Shown one piece after another: positions 1 through 6,392 of a stretch of DNA of 14,753 nt. The notes beneath the pieces are model-generated. The model made no database searches, was not told where the DNA came from, and saw only the letters and a list, made by a program, of their open reading frames with translations. A program made the translations under genes and the position numbers. The stretch is from the NCBI GenBank assembly GCA_025998575.1, contig BNWD01000015.1, positions 1 to 14,753 of the forward strand, read 5' to 3'. How positions within the stretch are numbered: the first letter of the stretch is position 1; every line of letters starts with the position of its first letter. Source of the stretch: Alphaproteobacteria bacterium. GTDB taxonomy: Bacteria > Pseudomonadota > Alphaproteobacteria > RUG11792.

Positions 1-768
1 CTGATAAATTTCGCAAAAAAGAAAAATATAATTCTTATAATTGTCGGGCATATAACAAAGGACGGCGCGATTGCCGGTCCAAAAACACTCGAACACATGG
101 TGGATTGCGTTTTATATTTCGATGGCGAGCGTGATTACGATTATCGAATTTTGCGTGTTGTGAAAAACAGATTTGGGCCAACAGACGAAATTTGTGTTTT
201 TTCGATGACGGAACGAGGCCTGATAGAAATTTCCAATCCTTCCTCAATTTTTTTGTCTGAGCATACGGAAAATGTTCCAGGAGTTGCCGTTTTTGCTGGA
301 GTTGAAGGCACGCATTCTCTTTTGTCTGAGATTCAAGCGCTTGTTGCGAATACCAACATTCCAATTCCACGTCGAGCCTCGATTGGATTCGATTCAAACA
401 GATTAGCAATGTTGATTGCTGTTTTGTCAAAGCGCTGCAAAATGAATTTTTCAAACAAAGACGTTTATTTGAACGTCGCTGGTGGCCTTCGTATTTCGGA
501 ACCTGCTGCAGATTTGGCAATTATTGCCGCGCTTTTGTCTTCGTTTTTTCAAAAATCATGGCCAAAAGGAATGGTGTTTTTTGGAGAAGTTTGCTTGTCG
601 GGAGAAATAAGGCCTTCGAATTTCTCCTTTTCTCGAATCAAAGAGGCTCAAAAATTGCGCTTTTCTGAGGTATGTTGCGCAAATGACAAAGAAGCAAATA
701 TGAAAGATTATTTGAATATAACTAAGATCAAGTCAGTGAATGATGTTCTCAATATGTTAAGAATATAA
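1..768 (+). CDS. radA: DNA repair protein RadA (Sms), C-terminal part
   Basis: The reading frame is open from base 1, so the 5' end lies outside the window; 255 residues remain of a protein usually near 450. RadA is a RecA-like, DnaB-type ATPase that drives branch migration during recombinational repair in the cytoplasm. The piece starts in the ATPase core (IILIIVGHITKDG, then GPKTLEHMVD). It carries the RadA signature KNRFG at residues 55-59, then the Lon-protease-like C-terminal domain: PRRASIGFDSNRL, DVYLNVAGGLRISEPAADLA and a FGEVCLSGEIRP segment, all in family order. The zinc finger and Walker A would lie upstream. The gene ends convergently with ispDF, sharing 12 bp. The C-terminus is complete and nothing looks degraded. 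The family call is very secure. Confidence 0.95.
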   Translation: MINFAKKKNIILIIVGHITKDGAIAGPKTLEHMVDCVLYFDGERDYDYRILRVVKNRFGPTDEICVFSMTERGLIEISNPSSIFLSEHTENVPGVAVFAGVEGTHSLLSEIQALVANTNIPIPRRASIGFDSNRLAMLIAVLSKRCKMNFSNKDVYLNVAGGLRISEPAADLAIIAALLSSFFQKSWPKGMVFFGEVCLSGEIRPSNFSFSRIKEAQKLRFSEVCCANDKEANMKDYLNITKIKSVNDVLNMLRI

Positions 769-1893
769 TCTTTCCAATAGGATCGAGCAACACGCTGCTA
801 TTCCTTCTTTCCTTCCTATAAAGCCAAGATTTTCAGTTGTTTTCCCTTTTACATTTAATAAATTTTCATTAATATTCAAGCATTCGGAAACAGTTTTTTT
901 CATCAAATTGGAATATTCAACAATTCTCGGTTCTTCGCAAATTATCGTTACGTCACAATTTACTATGTAGTAGCCACATTCAAAAAGCAGGTCGTGGCAA
1001 TATTTTAAAAATTCTTTAGAATCATAATTTTTAAATTTCGAATCTAGTGAAGAGAAATGCTCTCCAATGCTGCCTTTTCCTAACGCTCCAAGAATTGCAT
1101 CAACAATGCTATGAACGGCAACATCAGCATCTGAAAATCCATCTAAACCTCTATAGCCATCTATGAAAACTCCCATTAAAAACAATTTTCTGTTTTCATC
1201 AGAAGAAAACGCATGAACATCAACACCTAATCCAACTCTATTTTTCGGAGCGAAATCCTCAGAATAAGTCAATTTCTGGTTCTTAATATCTCCTTTCACA
1301 ACTTCAACGTCAATTCCATCAATCGAACATAACATCGCATCATCAGTAGCGTTCATGTCTTTGTGTGTGTTATGCAACTCATGAATCGTTTTGAAATCAA
1401 ATCCTTGAGGCGTCTGAACCAAAATAACATCTTTTCTGTCAACCGGCTCAGAACTAATCCTAACAGAATCTACAGGTTCTATCCCTGGAATAACTGCCTT
1501 TTTTCCATTTTTCAGAGCATTAATTACCAATTCAATAACTTCCTCATTAATATTAATTCTCGCAGCATCGTGAATCAAAACATAATCAGGCTCATATTTA
1601 GCAATTGCATTCAAAGCATTTCTAACAGAGTCCTGTCTCCTCTCTCCTCCGATCACTGGCTCCAATAGCTTTTCGTCCAAAAAATCGGCAAAAATTTCCT
1701 TGTAGACATCAACAGAATCATCAGAAACAACGCAAACAATCTTGTCAATATCATTAAGCTTCGCGAACGTCTCAACAACGCTACGCAACACAATTTTACC
1801 ATGATAATTCCTAAACTGTTTCGGCAACAGGCAACAACCAGAAACTCGAGAGCCGCATCCAGCAGCGGCAATTATAACAAAAATCCCAGACAA
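757..1893 (-). CDS. ispDF: Bifunctional IspD/IspF enzyme (MEP isoprenoid pathway)
   Basis: A 378-residue fusion of two cytoplasmic MEP-pathway enzymes: 2-C-methyl-D-erythritol 4-phosphate cytidylyltransferase (IspD, about 1-215) and MECDP synthase (IspF, about 217-378). Such fusions are common in Alphaproteobacteria. IspD shows AAAGCGSR (R16), PKQF (K25), GGERRQDSV and HDAAR. IspF shows the metal ligands in VDVHAF (D225, H227) and H261, SDADVAVHSIVDAILGA, and the closing KTTENLGFIGRKEGIAA. Both halves look active. The start is TTG at 1891-1893, one base after the rpmJ stop; the Shine-Dalgarno AGGGG lies inside the last rpmJ codons, which argues for translational coupling. Small deviations from family consensus (HDAARI in place of HDAARP; CEEPR in place of the usual AQxPK) are not expected to inactivate it. 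Its 3' end overlaps radA on the other strand. Confidence 0.95.
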   Translation of the reverse strand: MSGIFVIIAAAGCGSRVSGCCLLPKQFRNYHGKIVLRSVVETFAKLNDIDKIVCVVSDDSVDVYKEIFADFLDEKLLEPVIGGERRQDSVRNALNAIAKYEPDYVLIHDAARININEEVIELVINALKNGKKAVIPGIEPVDSVRISSEPVDRKDVILVQTPQGFDFKTIHELHNTHKDMNATDDAMLCSIDGIDVEVVKGDIKNQKLTYSEDFAPKNRVGLGVDVHAFSSDENRKLFLMGVFIDGYRGLDGFSDADVAVHSIVDAILGALGKGSIGEHFSSLDSKFKNYDSKEFLKYCHDLLFECGYYIVNCDVTIICEEPRIVEYSNLMKKTVSECLNINENLLNVKGKTTENLGFIGRKEGIAACCSILLERLYS

Positions 1894-1894
1894 A

Positions 1895-2020
1895 TTACCC
1901 CTGACGTGCTTTAAATTTAGGAACTTGCTTATTTATTACGTATAGCCTTCCTTTGCGCTTGACAAGTTTGCAAGCCCTATGCCTATTTTTCAACGTTTTA
2001 ACCGAATTTGCTACCTTCAT
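1895..2020 (-). CDS. rpmJ: 50S ribosomal protein L36
   Basis: This 41-residue gene reads [20 protein letters not shown] at its start and ends in KFKARQG. It matches the alphaproteobacterial, zinc-ligand-poor type of L36, which has the same length, the same MKV-NS-K-LK-RHR opening and the same RQG end. L36 is a small protein of the large ribosomal subunit. The start is ATG at 2018-2020, with GGTGA as a plausible ribosome binding site just upstream. It is the first gene of a two-gene unit with ispDF, whose TTG start follows the rpmJ stop by one base. A promoter candidate lies 32 to 60 bases upstream. I am confident because the translation is recognisable along its whole length. Confidence 0.95.
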   Translation of the reverse strand: MKVANSVKTLKNRHRACKLVKRKGRLYVINKQVPKFKARQG

Positions 2021-2051
2021 TTTTGTCACCCATAACTAACCACATATTTAT

Positions 2052-2080
2052 AGTATCTCTTAACAAAAACGAAAAGTCAA
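2052..2080 (-). promoter_or_regulatory. Promoter candidate for rpmJ-ispDF
   Basis: On the minus strand, TTGACT (2075-2080) and GATACT (2052-2057) are separated by 17 bases. This is a good sigma-70 type -35 and a 4-of-6 -10, placed 32 bases before the rpmJ start codon. It is a pattern match only, in AT-rich DNA. Confidence 0.55.
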
Positions 2081-2108
2081 TAGGCAATTTTCATTATTTT
2101 TTTCTTGG

Positions 2109-2136
2109 TTGTTAACTATTTATTAACCTTTATATT
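2109..2136 (+). promoter_or_regulatory. Promoter candidate for the gspF-rsmH-ftsLI-recO block
   Basis: TTGTTA (2109-2114) and TATATT (2131-2136) are 16 bases apart and lie about 60 bases before the preferred ATG at 2198. The spacer contains a short dyad, GTTAA/TTAAC. The sequence between rpmJ and this gene is very AT-rich, so a chance match is possible. A promoter is expected somewhere here because the flanking genes diverge. Confidence 0.35.
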
Positions 2137-2197
2137 TTAAACTTAAATATGGGACGAGTGTTTTTGGTGCGTGAAAAATATTTTGCGAGGGAGTTTC

Positions 2198-3343
2198 ATG
2201 AGGCTATACAGATATAAGGTCATTGATGGTTTTGGGCGTGTGAGGATGGGGCTGTGTTTTTCCGAGGATAAGTGCGGGTTACTGGATCGACTTGGGCATG
2301 GGTTTGTCGTTTATGTTCTGGACCGAAGGAGCAAAATTAGGGATCATGTGAGGACTTTTTCGTTGATGTTCTTCAGAAACTTATCCCCGCTCGTTTCTGC
2401 GAAGTTGGACATAATAAGCGCTTTGAATATTGTGTCTAATTTGTTCAAAGATGAGGAAAAGAAGGCGATAGTCGATCATATTTCGGCGTCTATTTCTTCT
2501 GGTGTTCCTTTTTCGAGGGCGCTTGCTGTTTTTGATAAATATTTCGATAAATTAGTTTTAAAGTCTATTGAAATTTCTGAGGAAACTGCGAGTTTGCAAG
2601 AGAATATCCAAAATATTATTGAATATTTGGAGGCAAAAACTAGGTTCAAAACTAAGATAAAAACTGCGATGATGTATCCAATGATACTGCTTTTTGTTAT
2701 GTTGTTTGTTGTTGTGTTTTGGATTGTTTATATAGTTCCGAATTTTGTCGATGTGTTTGCTGATATTGGGATTGAGCTTCCGCTGGCGACTAAAATTATT
2801 ATGGTTTTCAGGGATTTTCTTGTCAATAAAAGCTGGATATTAGCTCCCGTTTTGGGAGCTTTATATTTTGTTTTCAAACTAAAAAACATTAATTTTCGAG
2901 AAATTTTAGGAAAAATTCCGATATTTAGGAAGCATAATCGTGATTTGTTTGTCATGAGATTTTTCTTTTCTATTGCGATTATGTTGAAAGGAAAAGTCAA
3001 TTTGGTTGAGGCATTAGAATGTTTTTCGAATGATGATAACGCGTTTAATATGAGGAGAGTTCCTGAGACGATAAGGAGTGGCGCGACTCTTTCTTGTGCG
3101 CTCAGGAGTGTTGATTTTTTTCATGATCATGAGCTGGCGATCATTGAATCAGGAGAAAAATCTGGAGCTTTGTGGAAGTCGTTCGAAACGTTGGCAAATA
3201 TGTTGCGTGCGAAGATTGATAATAATATGGCAAAAATAATTAATTTGATGCAACCTGCCGTTATTATTTTCATTGGCAGTCTGCTTATATTTATCATTTA
3301 TTCTGTTCTTATGCCGTTGTATTCAAATTTAGAATTCAATTAA
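2198..3343 (+). CDS. Type II secretion / type IV pilus F-family inner-membrane protein (GspF/PilC-like)
   Basis: This is a 381-residue polytopic protein of the GspF/PilC family, the inner-membrane platform of type II secretion, type IV pilus and competence machines. The opening LYRYKVIDGFGR matches the usual short N-terminal region. Two F domains follow, at about 55-180 and 250-373. Hydrophobic segments lie at about 160-180 (YPMILLFVMLF, then VPNFVDVFADIGIELP, a hallmark), 212-227 and 353-373. The second domain has the typical ESGEKSGALWKSFETLA. I prefer ATG 2198 over an in-frame GTG at 2171 because GAGGGAG lies just before it and the family starts there. No GspE, GspD or pilin gene is nearby, so which machine it serves cannot be told. 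It precedes rsmH by 14 bases and is probably co-transcribed. Confidence 0.85.
   Translation: MRLYRYKVIDGFGRVRMGLCFSEDKCGLLDRLGHGFVVYVLDRRSKIRDHVRTFSLMFFRNLSPLVSAKLDIISALNIVSNLFKDEEKKAIVDHISASISSGVPFSRALAVFDKYFDKLVLKSIEISEETASLQENIQNIIEYLEAKTRFKTKIKTAMMYPMILLFVMLFVVVFWIVYIVPNFVDVFADIGIELPLATKIIMVFRDFLVNKSWILAPVLGALYFVFKLKNINFREILGKIPIFRKHNRDLFVMRFFFSIAIMLKGKVNLVEALECFSNDDNAFNMRRVPETIRSGATLSCALRSVDFFHDHELAIIESGEKSGALWKSFETLANMLRAKIDNNMAKIINLMQPAVIIFIGSLLIFIIYSVLMPLYSNLEFN
2842..2860 (+). other. Terminator-like hairpin inside the gspF-like gene
   Basis: AGCTCCC (2842-2848), a 5-base loop GTTTT and GGGAGCT (2854-2860) form a perfect 7-bp GC-rich stem, followed by TTTATATTTTG. This resembles a weak intrinsic terminator but lies in codons for the second membrane segment. 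It may be a coding coincidence, since Ala-Pro and Gly-Ala codons make up both arms. Function is unproven. Confidence 0.25.
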
Positions 3344-3347
3344 AATA

Positions 3348-3353
3348 AAGGAG
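3348..3353 (+). promoter_or_regulatory. Ribosome binding site pointing to the upstream rsmH start
   Basis: AAGGAG lies four bases before the ATG at 3358. It is the best Shine-Dalgarno match near rsmH and supports the long reading frame, whereas the family-typical ATG at 3427 has no such site in front of it. Confidence 0.6.
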
Positions 3354-3357
3354 CAAA

Positions 3358-4290
3358 ATGTTGACTATTTTTGGAAATTATAATATAATCGCGCAAGCTT
3401 GTGTTTTCTGTTTGGCTTTCGTGCTCATGGTTCATATTCCTGTTTTGTTGAATGAGGTTATAGAAATTTTGTGCGTGAAGCAAGGCGAAAAGATTATTGA
3501 CGCAACGTTTGGAGGGGGTGGACACACTATGGCTATTTTGGAGTCATGCGATTGCTGTGCGTTGGGAATTGATCGAGATCCGGAAGCTTCAGAAAGGGCG
3601 AAGATTGTCAAGCAAAAATATAATGACAGGTTTAATTTTATTCAAGGAAAATTTTCCGAATTATCGAATATTATTTCAGATAAATTTGATGCAATTCTTT
3701 TTGATTTTGGAATTTCTTCTTTTCAACTTGAGGAGGCAGAAAGAGGGTTTTCGTTTGCGAATGATGGGCCGCTTGATATGAGGATGTCAAAGAATTCAGG
3801 CATTTCAGCGTTTGAGGTTGTTAACAAGTTTCAGGAAGAGGATATTGCGGAAATTATTTGGAAATATGGCGAAGAGCGGAAATCGAGAGCTATTGCGAAA
3901 AAAATTGTTGAGGAAAGAAAGAATAAGGCAATAAAAACGACGCGGCAATTGCGAGATATTGTGGCCTCGGTTTTTAATAAAGCTTATTCAAAAATAGACG
4001 TTGCAACGAAGACTTTCCAAGCTATTCGGATTTTTGTTAATGATGAGTTAAAAGAGGTTGATGCTGGTTTGAGGTTGTTGCCGGAAATTTTGAAAAATGG
4101 GGCGCGAATTGCTACGATTGCGTTTCATTCTCTTGAGGATTTGATTGTGAAAAATTGGGCGAAGGAGTTTAGAACGTGCGTGACGCAGCTTTGCGATTCT
4201 CCAATCACGCCTTCTCGCGAAGAAATTTTGCAAAATCCGCGATCTAGGGCTGGTATTTTGCGTGGATTTGTGTATAATTCAAATATATAG
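3358..4290 (+). CDS. rsmH: 16S rRNA (cytosine-1402-N4)-methyltransferase RsmH (MraW); start at 3358 or 3427
   Basis: RsmH is a cytoplasmic S-adenosylmethionine-dependent enzyme that N4-methylates C1402 in the decoding centre of 16S rRNA. Counting from the Met at 3427, the protein is 287 residues: HIPVLLNEV at 3-11, the SAM-binding DATFGGGGH at 25-33, then DFGISSFQLEEAERGFSF, DGPLDMRM, a late FHSLEDLIVK and PRSRAGILRGF near the end. All match the family. The start is uncertain. ATG 3358 has a strong Shine-Dalgarno but adds 23 mostly hydrophobic residues not typical of RsmH. ATG 3427 matches the usual family start and lies about 37 bases after a near-consensus promoter, but lacks a clear Shine-Dalgarno. 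The gene sits between a GspF-like gene and ftsL, without the mraZ that often precedes it. Identity is secure; only the N-terminus is open. Confidence 0.93.
   Translation: MLTIFGNYNIIAQACVFCLAFVLMVHIPVLLNEVIEILCVKQGEKIIDATFGGGGHTMAILESCDCCALGIDRDPEASERAKIVKQKYNDRFNFIQGKFSELSNIISDKFDAILFDFGISSFQLEEAERGFSFANDGPLDMRMSKNSGISAFEVVNKFQEEDIAEIIWKYGEERKSRAIAKKIVEERKNKAIKTTRQLRDIVASVFNKAYSKIDVATKTFQAIRIFVNDELKEVDAGLRLLPEILKNGARIATIAFHSLEDLIVKNWAKEFRTCVTQLCDSPITPSREEILQNPRSRAGILRGFVYNSNI
3361..3389 (+). promoter_or_regulatory. Near-consensus sigma-70 promoter for rsmH-ftsL-ftsI-recO
   Basis: TTGACT (3361-3366), a 17-base spacer and TATAAT (3384-3389) match 11 of 12 consensus positions, the best promoter in the window. 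It begins one base after the ATG at 3358 and would start transcription near 3396, in time for the RsmH start at 3427. If used, the first 23 codons of the longest reading frame would be absent from this transcript. Confidence 0.65.
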
Positions 4291-4291
4291 G

Positions 4292-4684
4292 ATGGGTTTT
4301 AGCGCGTATTGTTTGGTGAATAAGTCCTTTGTTCTTGCTATTTTATTTTTAATAATTATCGGAATTGGCGTTTCGAGAGTGAAGTATGAAGTTGTTTTTC
4401 TCAGAAGGCATTTTGACAATTTGAAAAAGGAGATTGAGACGTGCGAAGACGATTTGAAGGTTTTGGGTGCTGAATGGAGTTATTTGAACAATCCGAAGCG
4501 GTTGAAAGCTTTGGCTGCGAAGCATTTGCCGAATATGAAGCCGATTGAGAACAAACAGATCATCAGTTATGAGCGTGTTTTAGAAAGCGATCTCGCTGAG
4601 AGAGAAGTTGAAGCGACGAGCGATCCGTTCCATTCTCTTATTGACAAAATCCTCACGCTTGAGCGCGAGAGGCAAGGTGGCTAA
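4292..4684 (+). CDS. ftsL: Cell division protein FtsL
   Basis: This is a 130-residue single-pass membrane protein with a short N-terminal tail, one hydrophobic segment at about 12-28 (SFVLAILFLIIIGIGV), then a heptad-like charged coiled coil (about 30-62). It closes with WSYLNNPKRLKALAAKHLP, the leucine/NPxRL/LA motif typical of FtsL C-terminal regions. FtsL joins FtsB and FtsQ in the periplasm and helps activate FtsW-FtsI at the septum. FtsL sequences diverge strongly, so the call also rests on position between rsmH and ftsI. The start ATG 4292 follows the rsmH stop by one base; no good Shine-Dalgarno is seen, which suggests coupled translation. An in-frame GTG at 4262 would overlap rsmH. 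About 40 extra residues follow the motif, which is not unusual. Confidence 0.85.
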   Translation: MGFSAYCLVNKSFVLAILFLIIIGIGVSRVKYEVVFLRRHFDNLKKEIETCEDDLKVLGAEWSYLNNPKRLKALAAKHLPNMKPIENKQIISYERVLESDLAEREVEATSDPFHSLIDKILTLERERQGG

Positions 4685-4685
4685 T

Positions 4686-6392
4686 ATGGGATTTTGGAGG
4701 AAATTTTTCGAATCGTTTTTTGGCGGATTCAAGCTGTGGAGAAAATCGAAAACTCACACATCGTTGATGGAAGCCTTGAGAACGCGCCTTGTTTTTGCTG
4801 GAATTTGCTGCGTTTTTGTCTATTCTTGCGTCTCGTATAGACTCGCGGATTCGATGATAATATCTAAATTTTGTAGAAAATGCGACCTAAATTCGAGCTG
4901 CTCTGAGGTTGTTCAAAAGCTGGATATCGTCGATAGAAATGGAGAAATATTGGCTACGAGCATTCCAACGGCTTCTTGTTTCGCAGATCCGTCCGTCATC
5001 ATTGACATTTACGAGACTGCGAAGCGCATGGCAAAGATCGCGTGTTTTCCGAACGTTGAGAAAATCAAAAAAAGATTGAGCAACAAAGGCAAGCACTTCG
5101 TTTGGTTGGCGCGGCATATTTCTCCGAAAATTAAGCAGGAAATTTTGGATATGGGCTTGCCTGGGATTCATTTTTTGAAGGATTATAAGCGGATTTATAC
5201 GCATGGAAATCTGTTTTCGCATGTTATTGGCTGTTCTGATATTGACGGCAACGGCGTTTGCGGGATTGAGAAAAAGTTCAGCAAGTGGCTTACAAAAAAG
5301 GAAAGTTCTGATAAAAGTTTAGCTTTGAGTCTTGACCTGAAGCTGCAATCGATTATTCACGAGGAATTGACAGATGCGATCAACAAGTTTGGCGCGCTTG
5401 GCGGGAACGCGATTTTGATGAAAACGAACGGCGAGATTCTTGCGATGGTTTCGTTGCCGGATTTTGACCCGAACAATCTGAAAGACACAAATTCTGAGAC
5501 GATGTTTAATCGCTGCACGCTTGGTGTTTGCGAGCAGGGCTCGGTCATGAAGATTCTCAATGCCGCGATTGCGTTGGAGGAGGGGACCGCGAAGCCCGGC
5601 AGCATTTTCAATGCGAGCGAGCCCATTCGGCTTGGGCGCTTTGTTATCAACGATTTCAGGGGAAAACACAGGCCGCTGTCGCTCGTTGAAACGGTTGTTT
5701 ATTCGTCTAACATTGCGTCTGTCAAGATTGCGCAGACGTTTGGGCCGGCCGTGCAAAAGAAGTATATGAAGCGGTTCGGGCTGTTGGACAAGCCGCCTTT
5801 GGAGATTCAGGAAGTTGGCGCGCCGCTTTACCACAAACACTGGACTGAGGCGACGTCCATGACTGTTTCGTATGGCTATGGGCTTTCCGTTTCGTCGCTG
5901 CAGATGCTCTCGGCCGTGACGTCTATCGTTGCCGGCGGCATGAAAGTGCCCCCGACTTTGCTGCTCAATAGCAATGGTTCTCGCGAAAATATCAGGATAG
6001 TTTCTGCCGCGACTTCGGCTGTAATTCGCGATTTGATGCGCGCGGTCGTGCTGTATGGGACTGGTAAAAAGGCGGATATCGAAGGCGTTTCGGTTTTCGC
6101 GAAGACGGGGACTGCCTATAAATTGAAGAAATCTGGGTATGGAAATGATGGGAATCGCGAGCGATTGACGACGTTTATCGGCGGGTTTCCGAAGGACAAG
6201 CCGCAGTTCATGCTGCTCATTTCCATTGACAATCCGAAGGCGTCGCAAGAGACCTATGGCTATGCAACCGCCGGATGGAACGTCGTCCCGACCGCCAAGA
6301 ATATTCTGAGCAGGATTGTGCCTCTTCTGATCGATTGCTCTGAGATCACTGAGTCGGAGCTGAAAGTTGCGAAATATATTTCTGGCAGATGA
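4686..6392 (+). CDS. ftsI: Septal peptidoglycan transpeptidase FtsI (PBP3)
   Basis: This is a class B penicillin-binding protein of 568 residues that cross-links peptidoglycan at the division septum with FtsW. It has an N-terminal cytoplasmic stretch, one membrane anchor at about 35-51 (LVFAGICCVFVYSCVSY), the PBP dimerisation domain (IVDRNGEILA onward) and a C-terminal transpeptidase domain. The three catalytic motifs are intact: S286-V-M-K289, S340-S-N342 and K473-T-G475. I chose ATG 4686, one base after the ftsL stop and preceded by AAGGTGG; longer frames would run back through ftsL. The last bases overlap recO (ATGA). The transpeptidase half is far richer in G+C than its neighbours (39 of 60 bases at 5581-5640), discussed as a finding. 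murE, which usually follows ftsI, is absent. Confidence 0.95.
   Translation: MGFWRKFFESFFGGFKLWRKSKTHTSLMEALRTRLVFAGICCVFVYSCVSYRLADSMIISKFCRKCDLNSSCSEVVQKLDIVDRNGEILATSIPTASCFADPSVIIDIYETAKRMAKIACFPNVEKIKKRLSNKGKHFVWLARHISPKIKQEILDMGLPGIHFLKDYKRIYTHGNLFSHVIGCSDIDGNGVCGIEKKFSKWLTKKESSDKSLALSLDLKLQSIIHEELTDAINKFGALGGNAILMKTNGEILAMVSLPDFDPNNLKDTNSETMFNRCTLGVCEQGSVMKILNAAIALEEGTAKPGSIFNASEPIRLGRFVINDFRGKHRPLSLVETVVYSSNIASVKIAQTFGPAVQKKYMKRFGLLDKPPLEIQEVGAPLYHKHWTEATSMTVSYGYGLSVSSLQMLSAVTSIVAGGMKVPPTLLLNSNGSRENIRIVSAATSAVIRDLMRAVVLYGTGKKADIEGVSVFAKTGTAYKLKKSGYGNDGNRERLTTFIGGFPKDKPQFMLLISIDNPKASQETYGYATAGWNVVPTAKNILSRIVPLLIDCSEITESELKVAKYISGR

Noticed and set aside
35..520. A 161-residue minus-strand open frame within radA.
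   Set aside because: The plus strand clearly encodes RadA; the antisense product has no recognisable motifs and no upstream ribosome binding site of note.
2171..2197. GTG at 2171 as the start of the GspF-like protein.
   Set aside because: ATG 2198 has a GAGGGAG ribosome binding site and gives the family-typical N-terminus; the GTG has none.
5319..6248. A 309-residue open frame on the minus strand within ftsI.
   Set aside because: It is antisense to the conserved transpeptidase domain, very rich in Arg and Asn, resembles no family I know, and exists because the local high G+C removes stop codons.
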